A stretch of 33,672 bases of DNA from Mycolicibacter engbaekii (GTDB lineage Bacteria; Actinomycetota; Actinomycetes; Mycobacteriales; Mycobacteriaceae), in the NCBI RefSeq assembly GCF_002101585.1, contig NZ_LQOT01000070.1, positions 1 to 33,672 of the forward strand. Reading direction: 5' to 3'. The notes below the pieces were generated by a model that was not told the DNA's origin, did not search any database, and worked only from the letters and a program-made list of their open reading frames with translations. Within the stretch, counting starts at the first letter, position 1, and the number at the start of each line of letters is the position of its first letter. Shown here piece after piece: positions 18,402 through 26,750 of the stretch. A program made the translations under genes and the position numbers.

Positions 18402-19187
18402 TCAGCGCCGCTGCACCAGCAGCGCCTGCGCCGATGTCCCGATGAACCCGTGGTGGTCGAACAGCTCGGCCGTGGTCACACCCACTCCGTCCGGCCCGAT
18501 GGAGGCCCGGGCGCGCAGGCCGAATTCGGTTCCGGCAGGAAGCCGGTGCAGGTGCACCACGGTGTCGGTGTTCATGAACATGTACTCGTCGACGTCGAGT
18601 GCGGCGCCTACTCCGTTCGCGGAGTCCACCACCATCGCCAGCCGCTGCAGCGCGGTGGTCGGCTCGTCGTCCACCAGGTGCACCTGCGGGGTCAGCCAGG
18701 CGATCGCCGAGCCGTCGGGGGCGTCGGGCTGTACGCGCCACGTGACCGACTCGGCGTACCCGCTGGCCTGGGCGAACCAGTCCGGGGGCGGCAGCGGCGG
18801 CACGCTGGCCAGGGGCTCGTGCCGGTCGCTGGCCACCGCCGCGGTGTCCGAGGTGGCCAGCGCCCAGGCGCTCAGCCGTGCCACCGGCCGGTCATCGTCG
18901 CAGCTGAGCATCTCGGCCTCCAGCAGCCGGATCCGCCGGCCCGGCCGCTGCACCCGGGCCGCCACCCGTACCGGGGCCAGCGGGACCGCCCCCAGGATGT
19001 CCAGGCTCAGCCGGGCCACCCGCTGATCCGATCCGGCGAGCAGGTGCTCGACCTCGCGGGTGAGCAGCGCCAGCGGCGGTGAACCGTGCTGCAGGGGGCC
19101 CCAGTTGCTGCGGGTCAGGTCGCTGGGCCGGTAGACCACGTCGTCTGGGCCCGCACCGCTTGCCCGGTGGTAGTAGCTGCCGGTCAC
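18402..19187 (-). CDS. Acyl-CoA thioesterase domain protein (TesB-like double hotdog)
   Basis: A 261-residue protein resembling the two-domain hotdog thioesterases that hydrolyse acyl-CoA. The first half contains the typical RSNWGPLQHGSPPLALLTREVE segment and LSLDILGAVPLAPV, the second half LAMVVDSANGVGAALDVDEYMFMNTDTVVHLHRLPAG, with Asp and Thr/Asn positions usual for TesB-type catalysis. Substrate chain length cannot be inferred. The GTG at 19187 overlaps the TGA stop of the RecB-like gene (GTGA), so translation is coupled. A longer frame upstream to 19274 exists but would lie inside the nuclease gene. Confidence 0.82.
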   Translation of the reverse strand: MTGSYYHRASGAGPDDVVYRPSDLTRSNWGPLQHGSPPLALLTREVEHLLAGSDQRVARLSLDILGAVPLAPVRVAARVQRPGRRIRLLEAEMLSCDDDRPVARLSAWALATSDTAAVASDRHEPLASVPPLPPPDWFAQASGYAESVTWRVQPDAPDGSAIAWLTPQVHLVDDEPTTALQRLAMVVDSANGVGAALDVDEYMFMNTDTVVHLHRLPAGTEFGLRARASIGPDGVGVTTAELFDHHGFIGTSAQALLVQRR

Positions 19188-19993
19188 GCCGCGCTGTCCG
19201 CCGGCCAGCCGGGGTAGGGCGGTGGGGTCCCGCCGTAGGCCGGACACAGCGCACGGTGTGCGCACCAGTCGCACAGGCGTGACGGCTGTGGCCGGAAATC
19301 TCCGGTGGCACCGGCGGTTTGGATGGCGCGCCAGATCGCGACCAAGGTCTTCTCGAACCGCAGCAGCTCGCCGTGATCGGGGGCGTAGTCCAGCAGTTGC
19401 CTGTCGGCCAGGTAGATCAGCCGCAGCCGTGCGGGCAGCACGCCGCGGGAGCGCAACAGCGCCACGGCGTAGAACTTCATCTGAAACAGTGCCTTCGACT
19501 CGGCGCCGGGAAGCCGCTCCGCCGCCGCCGGAGCCCGACCGGTCTTGTAGTCGACCACCCGCAGTTCACCGGTGGCCGCGACGTCGATGCGGTCGACGAA
19601 TCCGCGCAGCAGGGTGCCGTCGGCCAGCTCGACCTCCACCCGCTGCTCGCAGCTCTGCGGGTCGAAGCGGCGGGGATCCTCCAGCCGGTAGTAGCCGGCC
19701 AGCAGCTTGCGCGCCTCGGACATGAGCTGCTCGGCATCGAGTCCGGCGGCGCAGTCCGGCGCGGCGTCGAGCAGCTGTTCCCAGGCCGGCGCCACCAGGC
19801 CCTGGGCGGTCTCGGGGTCGCGCTGGGCCGCCGGCAGGGCAAAGAGGCGCTCCAACGCGCCGTGCACCACCGAGCCGCGCAGCTGGGCGGCCGAGGACGG
19901 TTCCGGCAGCCGATCGATGGCCCGGAAGCGGTACAGCAGCGGACACTGCTTGAAGTCGGCCGCCCGTGACGGGGACAGTGCCGGCCTGCTCAT
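19184..19993 (-). CDS. RecB family exonuclease, PD-(D/E)XK with iron-sulfur cysteines (Rv2119-like)
   Basis: A 269-residue single-domain nuclease of the RecB/AddB/Cas4 type. The catalytic elements are His44 (GSVVHGALE), the acidic residues around LRGFVDRID, and Asp148-x-Lys150 (VVDYKTGR). Cys17 (FKQCPLLYRF) together with Cys241, Cys244 and Cys250 (LCDWCAHRALCP) form the expected 4Fe-4S cluster signature. It probably acts on DNA ends in repair, but its partner is unknown. The ATG at 19993 is supported by a -10 box eight bases upstream on the minus strand; an in-frame ATG at 20038 has no such support. Confidence 0.9.
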   Translation of the reverse strand: MSRPALSPSRAADFKQCPLLYRFRAIDRLPEPSSAAQLRGSVVHGALERLFALPAAQRDPETAQGLVAPAWEQLLDAAPDCAAGLDAEQLMSEARKLLAGYYRLEDPRRFDPQSCEQRVEVELADGTLLRGFVDRIDVAATGELRVVDYKTGRAPAAAERLPGAESKALFQMKFYAVALLRSRGVLPARLRLIYLADRQLLDYAPDHGELLRFEKTLVAIWRAIQTAGATGDFRPQPSRLCDWCAHRALCPAYGGTPPPYPGWPADSAA

Positions 19994-20001
19994 ACCCGGG
20001 A

Positions 20002-20007
20002 ACACTA
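20002..20007 (-). promoter_or_regulatory. -10 box for the RecB-like gene
   Basis: On the minus strand TAGTGT lies eight bases before the ATG at 19993. It shares a 65-base divergent region with trmI. Confidence 0.4.
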
Positions 20008-20044
20008 CGGGCAGGCACCGACAACCCGCCGCGAACACGCTGCG

Positions 20045-20050
20045 TAGGGT
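20045..20050 (+). promoter_or_regulatory. -10 box, leaderless start of trmI
   Basis: TAGGGT fits TANNNT and lies eight bases before the GTG at 20059. No Shine-Dalgarno is visible. Confidence 0.45.
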
Positions 20051-20058
20051 GGACGGCT

Positions 20059-20895
20059 GTGTCCGAATCCGGGATCTTTCAGGCGGGCGATCGGGCCCAG
20101 TTCACCGACGCCAAAGGCCGGCGCTACACCACCGTGCTGGTGCCCGGCGGCGACTTCCACACCCACCGCGGGGCCATTCCCCACGACGCGGTGATCGGGT
20201 TGCCCGACGGCAGCGTGGTCAAGTCCGCCAACGGCGACGCGTTCCTGGTGCTGCGCCCGCTGCTGGTCGACTACGTGATGTCGATGCCGCGCGGCGCCCA
20301 GGTCATCTACCCCAAGGATGCCGCGCAGATCATCCACGAGGGCGACATCTTCCCGGGCGCGCGGGTGCTCGAGGCCGGGGCGGGCTCGGGAGCCCTGACC
20401 CTGTCGCTGCTGCGCGCGGTCGGCCCGACGGGCCGGGTGATCTCCTACGAGCTGCGCGACGACCATGCCGTGCACGCCCGCGCCAACGTCGAGACCTTCC
20501 TCGGGGAGCAGCCCGACAACTGGCAGCTGGTGATGGGCGACGTGGCCGACGCCGACCTGCCCGACGGATCGATCGATCGGGTGGTGCTGGACATGCTGGC
20601 CCCCTGGGAGGTCCTCGACACCGTGGCGCGGCTGCTGATCCCCGGCGGGGTGCTGGTGATCTACGTCGCCACCGTCACCCAGCTCTCCCAGGTGAACGAG
20701 GCGCTGCGCGAACAGCAGTGCTGGACCGAGCCGCGGTCCTGGGAGACCATGCAGCGCGGCTGGAACGTGGTCGGCCTGGCGGTGCGCCCGCAGCATGCGA
20801 TGCGCGGCCACACCGCGTTCCTGGTCTGCGCCCGCCGACTGGCTCCGGGCACCGTCACCCCGACTCGGTTGGGGCGCAAGCGCGGCCGTCCGTAG
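20059..20895 (+). CDS. trmI: tRNA (adenine(58)-N(1))-methyltransferase TrmI
   Basis: Methylates N1 of adenine 58 in the T-loop of tRNAs using SAM, as a homotetramer. The 278 residues match Rv2118c. The N-terminal beta-barrel region contains FTDAKGRRYTTVLVPGGDFHTHRG, and the Rossmann methyltransferase domain has the SAM loop LEAGAGSGALT (Glu105-Thr114) and the catalytic VLDMLAPWE (Asp178). The C-terminus RRLAPGTVTPTRLGRKR is basic, consistent with tRNA contact. The GTG at 20059 matches the conserved MSxxGxF start. Its SAH product links it in principle to the SAH-sensing metH leader in this window. Confidence 0.96.
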   Translation: MSESGIFQAGDRAQFTDAKGRRYTTVLVPGGDFHTHRGAIPHDAVIGLPDGSVVKSANGDAFLVLRPLLVDYVMSMPRGAQVIYPKDAAQIIHEGDIFPGARVLEAGAGSGALTLSLLRAVGPTGRVISYELRDDHAVHARANVETFLGEQPDNWQLVMGDVADADLPDGSIDRVVLDMLAPWEVLDTVARLLIPGGVLVIYVATVTQLSQVNEALREQQCWTEPRSWETMQRGWNVVGLAVRPQHAMRGHTAFLVCARRLAPGTVTPTRLGRKRGRP

Positions 20896-20908
20896 CGGTC
20901 GGGGACCG

Positions 20909-21202
20909 TCAGTCGTCGCTGCGGCTCAGTCCGCGGCGCACCGAGAGCAGCTCGATCTCCGGGCGGGCCGCCACCAGCCGCTCGGCCGCGTCCAGGATCT
21001 GCACCAGGTGGCTGTGGTCGCCGGAGACCGCCGACACTCCGATTCCGCTGCGCCGGTACAGATCCGGCGATCCCGTCTCGGCCGCCGCCACGTCGAACTT
21101 GCGGCGGAGCTCCGCGACTATGGGGCGCACCACCGAGCGCTTCTGCTTGAGCGAACGCACGTCACCGAGCAACAGGTCGAATTCCAGCCAGCCGATCCAC
21201 AT
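20909..21202 (-). CDS. DUF503 family protein (Rv2117-like)
   Basis: A 97-residue member of the DUF503 (YlxP) family with the conserved LLLGDVRSLKQKRSVVRPIVAELRRKF core and GVSAVSGDHSHLVQILDAAERLV. These proteins have a ferredoxin-like alpha/beta fold; in Firmicutes they lie with rbfA and nusA, but a function is not established. It starts two bases after the stop of lppK on the same strand, so it is translated from the same message. Confidence 0.92.
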   Translation of the reverse strand: MWIGWLEFDLLLGDVRSLKQKRSVVRPIVAELRRKFDVAAAETGSPDLYRRSGIGVSAVSGDHSHLVQILDAAERLVAARPEIELLSVRRGLSRSDD

Positions 21203-21204
21203 CG

Positions 21205-21738
21205 TCAGGGCGGCGGCGGCGCCGGTTCGGTGCTGCCGGTGCGGGCGTTGCCGAACGCCAACAGGGATTTGGCGGTGGCCTGCGACAGCTGCCAGTCGCC
21301 GTGGTTCGGGGCGAACTCCATGGGGAAGAAGAACGTGCCGGTGTCGGGGTTGGCCGTTTCGACGGTGACATCGGCCGTCACGTGGCCCGGGGAGCGGTCC
21401 GACCAGTCGATGGCGTCGGCCTGCAGGCTCAACGGCAGATATCCGCCGTCCTTGAGCACGGTGGCGAACTTGTCGATGGTCGCGGCGTCGGCCGGTTTGG
21501 CGCCCTCGATGAGCACCAGCTTGTCGGTACCGGGCACGTCGGGGTCCGCCAACCGGTAGAGCACATCGGTCAGCGCCTCGGCCACCGGCAGCGCCGACTC
21601 GGACGCCGGTGCCGGCGCCGTCGTGGACGTCACCGGGGGAGGCTCGGCCTCGGGCTGCGGCGCCGGCTTCTGGCCGCAGCCCGCCAGCGCCAGCACCGCC
21701 GCGAGCGCGGCGGTGACGGCGAGGCGGTGCCGGTGCAT
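21205..21738 (-). CDS. lppK: Lipoprotein LppK (MTB12-like fold)
   Basis: A 177-residue predicted lipoprotein with signal peptide MHRHRLAVTAALAAVLALAGC and lipobox LAGC, lipidated at Cys21. A Pro/Thr/Ala-rich linker (PAPQPEAEPPPVTSTTAPAP) precedes a globular domain: LTDVLYRLADPDVPGTDKLVLIEGA ... FATVLKDGGYLPLSLQ ... GDWQLSQATAKSLL. This domain aligns with that of the upstream MTB12-like protein, so the two are tandem paralogues, one anchored and one secreted. The start is 11 bases after its neighbour's stop. The function is unknown, and the family is restricted to Mycobacteriaceae and relatives. Confidence 0.88.
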   Translation of the reverse strand: MHRHRLAVTAALAAVLALAGCGQKPAPQPEAEPPPVTSTTAPAPASESALPVAEALTDVLYRLADPDVPGTDKLVLIEGAKPADAATIDKFATVLKDGGYLPLSLQADAIDWSDRSPGHVTADVTVETANPDTGTFFFPMEFAPNHGDWQLSQATAKSLLAFGNARTGSTEPAPPPP

Positions 21739-21749
21739 CGGGCGTGCGG

Positions 21750-22244
21750 TCAGTGCGACGTCAGCTGGGACAGCGACAGCAGCGACGCCCGGGACAGCTT
21801 CCAGCCGCCCTGGTCGACGAAGGTGAGATTGACCGTGTGCGGCTCCAGCTTGGGCGACGACGCGGTGACGTCGGCGCTGGCCGCGCCCGGGCCGGCCGGT
21901 GCGACATTGGCCACACTGATCGACAGCGGCAGGGCGCCGTTCTGCGCGGCCTTCTTGAGCCGGCGGTCCAGAATCGATGACTCCGGTCCGCCGAGGCCAC
22001 CTTCGACCAGGTGTGACTTCCCGGCGGCGGGGAGGTTGGGGTCGGCCAGCGTGTTGAGCACCCCGGCCAGTTCCTCGGCGGCGGGCGCCGCGGCGGCAGG
22101 GTCCAGCGGCAACGGGGCGAAGAACACCGTCGTGGGGGCCTGCGCGGCGGCCGGTGCCGGTGTTGCCAGAGAGTTCACAGCCGCGGCGGCCGCGCCGATT
22201 GCGGCGATCGCCGCCAGGCGTGTGGCTAGGGATTTCGTGGTCAC
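21750..22244 (-). CDS. Secreted low-molecular-weight antigen MTB12 family protein
   Basis: A 164-residue Sec-exported protein. The N-terminus MTTKSLATRLAAIAAIGAAAAAVNSLATPAPAAAQA is a signal peptide with a likely cut near APAAAQA. The mature domain has VVFFAPLPLDP-like (VFFAPLPLDPAA), LNTLADPNLPAAGKSHLVEGGLGG, LKKAAQNGALPLSISV and VDQGGWKLSRAS segments, which I recognise from MTB12/CFP-2 (Rv2376c). The GTG at 22244 has AAAGGA five bases upstream; the much longer upstream frame to 22553 runs into the mpa gene and was rejected. It heads the operon with lppK and DUF503 and is divergent from mpa. Confidence 0.88.
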   Translation of the reverse strand: MTTKSLATRLAAIAAIGAAAAAVNSLATPAPAAAQAPTTVFFAPLPLDPAAAAPAAEELAGVLNTLADPNLPAAGKSHLVEGGLGGPESSILDRRLKKAAQNGALPLSISVANVAPAGPGAASADVTASSPKLEPHTVNLTFVDQGGWKLSRASLLSLSQLTSH

Positions 22245-22401
22245 TGGGATCCTTTCGTCAGCGCTCGTGATCACCCGATTTGAGAGCGAGGCTAGCAGCG
22301 CAGACGGAGTGTCGGATTGCCGCTCGCCCCGCGAATGCACAATGGCCGGTAGCGTTGAGGTACCCGTCGCTTCAACTTCCAGTTCGGGAAAGGAGCGCAC
22401 C

Positions 22402-24237
22402 ATGAGCAACATGGGAGAAGAGTCGCCGCGGCCGGAGGCCTTCGACGCGCCCGGGGGACCGGGCACATCCGGCGACGACTTCGCCGAGTTGGAAGAGCTC
22501 CGCCGCGAGGCCGCGATGCTGCGCGCCCAGGTCGAGAGCTCGCCGCGGGACACCGCGCGTGTGGGCCGCGACGTCCGTCAGCTCGAAGCGCACATCGACG
22601 CCCTGACCACGCGAAACAGCAAGCTGATGGACACCCTCAAGGAGGCGCGTCAGCAGCTGTTGGCGTTGCGCGAGGAGGTCGACCGGCTCGGCCAGCCGCC
22701 CAGCGGCTACGGCGTGCTGCTGGGTAGCCACGACGACGACACCGTCGACGTGTTCACCTCGGGCCGGCGGATGCGGCTGAACATCTCGCCCAACATCGAC
22801 CTGTCGACGTTGAAGAAGGGCCAGACGGTCCGGCTCAACGAAGCGCTGACGGTCGTCGAAGCCGGGAATTTCGAATCGGTCGGCGAAATATCCACGCTGC
22901 GCGAAATCCTCTCCGACGGGCACCGCGCGCTGGTTGTCGGCCACGCCGACGAGGAGCGCATCGTCTGGCTGGCCGAACCCCTGGTGGCCGCGGACCTTCC
23001 GGACAGCAACCCCGATGGGCTGTCCGATGATCGGCGTCCCCGCAAGCTGCGCCCCGGCGACTCGCTGCTGGTGGACACCAAGGCCGGCTACGCCTTCGAG
23101 CGCATTCCCAAGGCCGAGGTCGAAGATCTTGTGCTCGAAGAGGTTCCCGATGTCAGCTACGGCGATATCGGTGGGCTGACGCGCCAGATCGAGCAGATCC
23201 GCGACGCGGTGGAACTGCCGTTCCTGCACAAGGATCTCTACCGCGAGTACGCGCTGCGCCCGCCCAAAGGGGTGCTGCTCTACGGGCCGCCCGGCTGCGG
23301 TAAGACGCTGATCGCCAAGGCGGTGGCCAACTCGCTGGCCAAGAAGATGGCCGAGGTGCGCGGCGACGACGCCCACGAGGCGAAGTCGTACTTCCTCAAC
23401 ATCAAAGGCCCTGAGCTGCTGAACAAGTTCGTCGGAGAGACCGAACGCCACATCCGGCTGATCTTCCAGCGGGCCCGCGAGAAGGCTTCGGAGGGCACGC
23501 CGGTCATCGTGTTCTTCGACGAGATGGACTCGATCTTCCGCACCCGTGGCACCGGTGTCTCCTCGGACGTGGAGACCACGGTGGTGCCGCAGCTGCTCAG
23601 CGAGATCGACGGTGTGGAGGGGCTGGAGAACGTCATCGTGATCGGCGCCTCCAACCGTGAGGACATGATCGACCCGGCGATCCTGCGGCCCGGCCGCCTC
23701 GACGTGAAGATCAAGATCGAGCGCCCGGATGCCGAAGCCGCGCAAGACATCTTCTCGAAGTATCTGGTCGAGACCCTGCCGGTGCACGCCGATGACCTCG
23801 CCGAGTTCGGCGGGGACCGCGGGGCCTGCATCAAGGCGATGATCGAGAAGGTCGTCGACCGGATGTACGCCGAGATCGACGACAACCGGTTCCTGGAGGT
23901 CACCTACGCCAACGGTGACAAAGAGGTCATGTACTTCAAGGACTTCAACTCCGGGGCCATGATCCAGAACGTCGTGGACCGGGCCAAGAAGAACGCCATC
24001 AAGTCGGTGCTGGAGACCGGTCAGCCCGGTCTGCGTATCCAGCATCTGCTGGACTCGATCGTCGATGAGTTCGCCGAGAACGAGGACCTGCCCAACACCA
24101 CCAATCCCGATGACTGGGCGCGGATCTCGGGCAAGAAGGGGGAGCGGATCGTCTACATCCGCACCCTGGTCACCGGCAAGAGCTCCAGCGCCAGCCGGGC
24201 GATCGACACCGAGTCCAACCTGGGCCAGTACCTGTAG
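22402..24237 (+). CDS. mpa: Proteasome-associated AAA ATPase Mpa (ARC)
   Basis: Hexameric ring ATPase that binds Pup-tagged proteins, unfolds them and feeds them into the 20S proteasome. It has 611 residues. A coiled coil (about 28-100, ELRREAAMLRAQVES ... LKEARQQLLALREEVDRL) captures Pup. Two OB folds (about 100-235) follow, then the AAA domain with Walker A GPPGCGKT (295-302) and Walker B FFDEMDS with Asp373-Glu374. The C-terminus GQYL keeps the penultimate Tyr610 that docks in the proteasome alpha ring. AAAGGAG at 22389-22395 is six bases before the ATG. It is separated from dop by a leftward gene of unknown function. Confidence 0.98.
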   Translation: MSNMGEESPRPEAFDAPGGPGTSGDDFAELEELRREAAMLRAQVESSPRDTARVGRDVRQLEAHIDALTTRNSKLMDTLKEARQQLLALREEVDRLGQPPSGYGVLLGSHDDDTVDVFTSGRRMRLNISPNIDLSTLKKGQTVRLNEALTVVEAGNFESVGEISTLREILSDGHRALVVGHADEERIVWLAEPLVAADLPDSNPDGLSDDRRPRKLRPGDSLLVDTKAGYAFERIPKAEVEDLVLEEVPDVSYGDIGGLTRQIEQIRDAVELPFLHKDLYREYALRPPKGVLLYGPPGCGKTLIAKAVANSLAKKMAEVRGDDAHEAKSYFLNIKGPELLNKFVGETERHIRLIFQRAREKASEGTPVIVFFDEMDSIFRTRGTGVSSDVETTVVPQLLSEIDGVEGLENVIVIGASNREDMIDPAILRPGRLDVKIKIERPDAEAAQDIFSKYLVETLPVHADDLAEFGGDRGACIKAMIEKVVDRMYAEIDDNRFLEVTYANGDKEVMYFKDFNSGAMIQNVVDRAKKNAIKSVLETGQPGLRIQHLLDSIVDEFAENEDLPNTTNPDDWARISGKKGERIVYIRTLVTGKSSSASRAIDTESNLGQYL

Positions 24238-24240
24238 CTG

Positions 24241-24873
24241 CTAGCCGCTGTGCAGCGAGTAGCTGTTGGTCAGATCGTCCTGTAACACCCGGGCGGCCTG
24301 GGCTGTGGTGTCCACGCGCAGTGGGCTGGACAACACGCGCGGCTGGTAGCTCCAGCCGGGTGGCAGGTTGAGCCGGCCGGCCAGACCGGCGAGGTCCTCG
24401 CGCGACAGGGCGGGGTCGGCCACCTGGCTCCAGGTCTGCATGACCCAGCGGCGCCCGTCGGGGTCGATCAGCTCGTAGATCTGTTCGCCGGCATCGAAGA
24501 CGAACACCGCATGCCGGTCCACCTCATTGACGGTGTAGGGCCCCGGATTCATCGACGACAGCGCCACCTCGGCCTGCCGGATCATGTCGATGCCGCCGAA
24601 GGTGGCGGTGACCTGCGGGCCCTGTGGCGCCTTTTCGATGCTGTTCATCAGCCAGTAGCGCGGGCCGTTGAGCAGCACCATGGCCGCGCCGTGTTCGGCC
24701 GCGATGGCCTGCGGGTCCAGTGCGGCCCACAGCTCGGCGGGGCAGTCGTTCAGCGGGAAGGTGTTGTAGACGGTGGCGCGCGGACCGGACTCACCGACCT
24801 CGACGAGCAGCACCTCGCCGTAACGGCGGCCGGATACGTCGGTGGTGATTCGGCGGGTCTGTTCGGCGGGCAT
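24241..24873 (-). CDS. Conserved hypothetical protein (Rv2114-like)
   Basis: A 210-residue soluble protein with no motif I can tie to catalysis. Recognisable stretches are VYNTFPLNDCPAELWAALDPQAIAAEHGAAMVLLNGPRYWLMNSIEK, GPYTVNEVDRHAVFVFDAGEQIYELIDPDG and LPPGWSYQPRVL. It always lies between mpa and dop in mycobacteria as far as I recall, but on the opposite strand, so it may relate to Pup-proteasome biology without being in the operon. Its stop is three bases from the mpa stop (convergent). The ATG at 24873 has a leaderless -10 box six bases upstream. Confidence 0.85.
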   Translation of the reverse strand: MPAEQTRRITTDVSGRRYGEVLLVEVGESGPRATVYNTFPLNDCPAELWAALDPQAIAAEHGAAMVLLNGPRYWLMNSIEKAPQGPQVTATFGGIDMIRQAEVALSSMNPGPYTVNEVDRHAVFVFDAGEQIYELIDPDGRRWVMQTWSQVADPALSREDLAGLAGRLNLPPGWSYQPRVLSSPLRVDTTAQAARVLQDDLTNSYSLHSG

Positions 24874-24879
24874 CGGGTG

Positions 24880-24885
24880 AAATTA
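24880..24885 (-). promoter_or_regulatory. -10 box, leaderless start of Rv2114-like gene
   Basis: On the minus strand TAATTT lies six bases upstream of the ATG at 24873, with no Shine-Dalgarno. It is one of two divergent leaderless promoters in the 91-base gap to dop. Confidence 0.5.
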
Positions 24886-24951
24886 GCCACCGGCCCAAGC
24901 CAGCGTCAACACCTGTGACGGTCTCGTTCCTCGAGCACCTGCGCACCCCTT

Positions 24952-24957
24952 TAGGCT
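24952..24957 (+). promoter_or_regulatory. -10 box, leaderless start of dop
   Basis: TAGGCT fits TANNNT and lies seven bases before the ATG at 24965; no Shine-Dalgarno sequence is present. Confidence 0.5.
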
Positions 24958-24964
24958 GAACCGT

Positions 24965-26473
24965 ATGCAGCGGATCATCGGGACCGAGGTGGAGTACGGC
25001 ATCGCTTCGCCGTCGGACCCGACAGCCAACCCGATTCTCACCTCCACCCAGGCGGTGCTGGCCTACGCGGCCGCCGCGGGAATCCCGCGTGCCAAGCGCA
25101 CCCGCTGGGACTACGAGGTGGAATCGCCGCTGCGAGACGCCCGTGGCTTCGACCTGAGCCGCTCGAGCGGGCCGCCGCCGATCATCGACGCCGACGAGGT
25201 CGGCGCGGCCAACATGATCCTCACCAACGGGGCGCGGCTGTATGTCGACCACGCGCATCCCGAATACTCCGCGCCCGAGGTCACCGACCCGCTGGACGCG
25301 GTGATCTGGGACAAGGCCGGTGAGCGTGTCATGGAGGCCGCCGCCCGCTATGTGGCCAGCGTTCCGGGCGCGGCCAAGCTGCAGCTGTACAAGAACAACA
25401 TCGACAACAAGGGCGCCTCCTACGGCACCCACGAGAACTATCTGATGAGCCGGCAGACGCCCTTCTCGGCGATCATCTCCGGCCTGACGCCCTTCCTGGT
25501 GTCGCGGCAGGTGGTCACCGGTTCCGGGCGGGTCGGGCTGGGCCCGGCCGGCGACGAGCCGGGCTTTCAGCTCTCCCAGCGCGCCGACTACATCGAGGTC
25601 GAGGTGGGCCTGGAGACCACGCTCAAGCGCGGCATCATCAACACCCGCGACGAACCGCACGCCGACGCCGACAAATACCGCCGGCTGCACGTCATCATCG
25701 GCGACGCCAACCTCGCTGAGACGTCGACCTACCTCAAGGTGGGCACCACCGCGCTGGTCCTGGACCTGATCGAGGAGGGGGCCGAGCACGGGATCGACCT
25801 CAGCGATCTGGTGCTGGCCCGGCCGGTGCGGGCGGTGCATGTGATCAGCCGGGACCCGACGCTGCGGGCGACCGTCGCGCTGGCGGACGGCCGCGAGATG
25901 ACCGGCCTTGCGCTGCAACGGATCTACCTGGAGCGAGCGGCCAAACTGGTCGAGGCCCGCGATCCGGATCCGCGCGCCACCGACATCATCGAGACCTGGG
26001 CCAGGGTGCTCGATCAGCTGGAGCGCGATCCGATGGAGTGTGCGGATCTGCTGGACTGGCCGGCGAAGCTGCGGCTGCTGGAGGGCTTCCGGCAGCGCGA
26101 GAACCTGAGCTGGTCGGCGCCCCGGCTGCACCTGATCGACCTGCAGTACTCCGACGTGCGGCTGGACAAGGGCCTGTACAACCGCCTGGTCGCGCGGGGC
26201 TCGATGCGGCGCCTGATCACCGAGCAGCAGGTGCTGGCGGCGGTCGACAACCCCCCGACTGACACCCGCGCCTATTTCCGCGGCGAGTGCCTGCGCCGGT
26301 TCGGGGCCGATATCGCCGCCGCGAGCTGGGACTCGGTCATCTTCGACCTGGGCGGCGATTCGCTGGTCCGGATCCCCACGCTGGAGCCGCTGCGCGGCAG
26401 TAAGGCGCACGTCGGGGCACTGCTGGACTCGGTGGACAGCGCGGCCGAACTGGTCCAGCAACTCACTACCTAG
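24965..26473 (+). CDS. dop: Pup deamidase/depupylase Dop
   Basis: Converts the C-terminal Gln of Pup to Glu so that PafA can ligate it, and also removes Pup from substrates. It belongs to the carboxylate-amine ligase fold related to glutamine synthetase. The 502 residues start MQRIIGTEVEYGI, with Glu8 and Glu10 in the metal/ATP site. Residues about 36-80 form the Dop-specific loop (AAGIPRAKRTRWDYEVESPL). Asp95 in LYVDHAHPEYSAPE is the catalytic nucleophile position. Further conserved segments are QLYKNNIDNKGASYGTHENY and VEVGLETTLKRGIINTRDEPH. Pup follows 82 bases downstream. Confidence 0.98.
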   Translation: MQRIIGTEVEYGIASPSDPTANPILTSTQAVLAYAAAAGIPRAKRTRWDYEVESPLRDARGFDLSRSSGPPPIIDADEVGAANMILTNGARLYVDHAHPEYSAPEVTDPLDAVIWDKAGERVMEAAARYVASVPGAAKLQLYKNNIDNKGASYGTHENYLMSRQTPFSAIISGLTPFLVSRQVVTGSGRVGLGPAGDEPGFQLSQRADYIEVEVGLETTLKRGIINTRDEPHADADKYRRLHVIIGDANLAETSTYLKVGTTALVLDLIEEGAEHGIDLSDLVLARPVRAVHVISRDPTLRATVALADGREMTGLALQRIYLERAAKLVEARDPDPRATDIIETWARVLDQLERDPMECADLLDWPAKLRLLEGFRQRENLSWSAPRLHLIDLQYSDVRLDKGLYNRLVARGSMRRLITEQQVLAAVDNPPTDTRAYFRGECLRRFGADIAAASWDSVIFDLGGDSLVRIPTLEPLRGSKAHVGALLDSVDSAAELVQQLTT

Positions 26474-26499
26474 ACCCCGGCAACGTCGGCGCTGACCGG

Positions 26500-26505
26500 T
26501 AGGGT
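26500..26505 (+). promoter_or_regulatory. Possible -10 box for pup-prcBA
   Basis: TAGGGT in the dop-pup gap would start a transcript near 26512 with a leader of about 44 bases. No clear -35 box is visible, so read-through from dop is equally possible. Confidence 0.35.
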
Positions 26506-26555
26506 GGAGAAACTGGAAGCGGTGATGCGCGGCCGATGAGATTCAGGAGGCAGCA

Positions 26556-26750
26556 ATGGCTCAGGAGCAGACCAAGCGCGGCGGCGGCGGCGGAGACGAC
26601 GACGATCTCACCGGAAGCACTGCGGCGGGCCAGGAACGCCGGGAGAAGCTCACCGAGGACACCGATGACCTGCTGGATGAGATCGACGACGTGCTGGAGG
26701 AGAACGCCGAGGACTTCGTGCGCGCCTACGTCCAAAAGGGCGGCCAGTGA
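26556..26750 (+). CDS. pup: Prokaryotic ubiquitin-like protein Pup
   Basis: The 64-residue, largely disordered protein tag that marks proteins for the mycobacterial proteasome. An acidic, Gly-rich N-terminus (RGGGGGDDDD) is followed by the helix-forming region that binds Mpa (about 21-58, EKLTEDTDDLLDEIDDVLEENAEDF). The protein ends VQKGGQ, so the terminal Gln64 must be deamidated by Dop before ligation. AGGAGG (26545-26550) lies five bases before the ATG. Its stop overlaps the prcB start (GTGA). Confidence 0.99.
   Translation: MAQEQTKRGGGGGDDDDLTGSTAAGQERREKLTEDTDDLLDEIDDVLEENAEDFVRAYVQKGGQ

Noticed and set aside
22245..22553. N-terminal extension of the MTB12-like gene to 22553
   Set aside because: It would overlap the mpa start region and hide the signal peptide; the GTG at 22244 has a good ribosome binding site.
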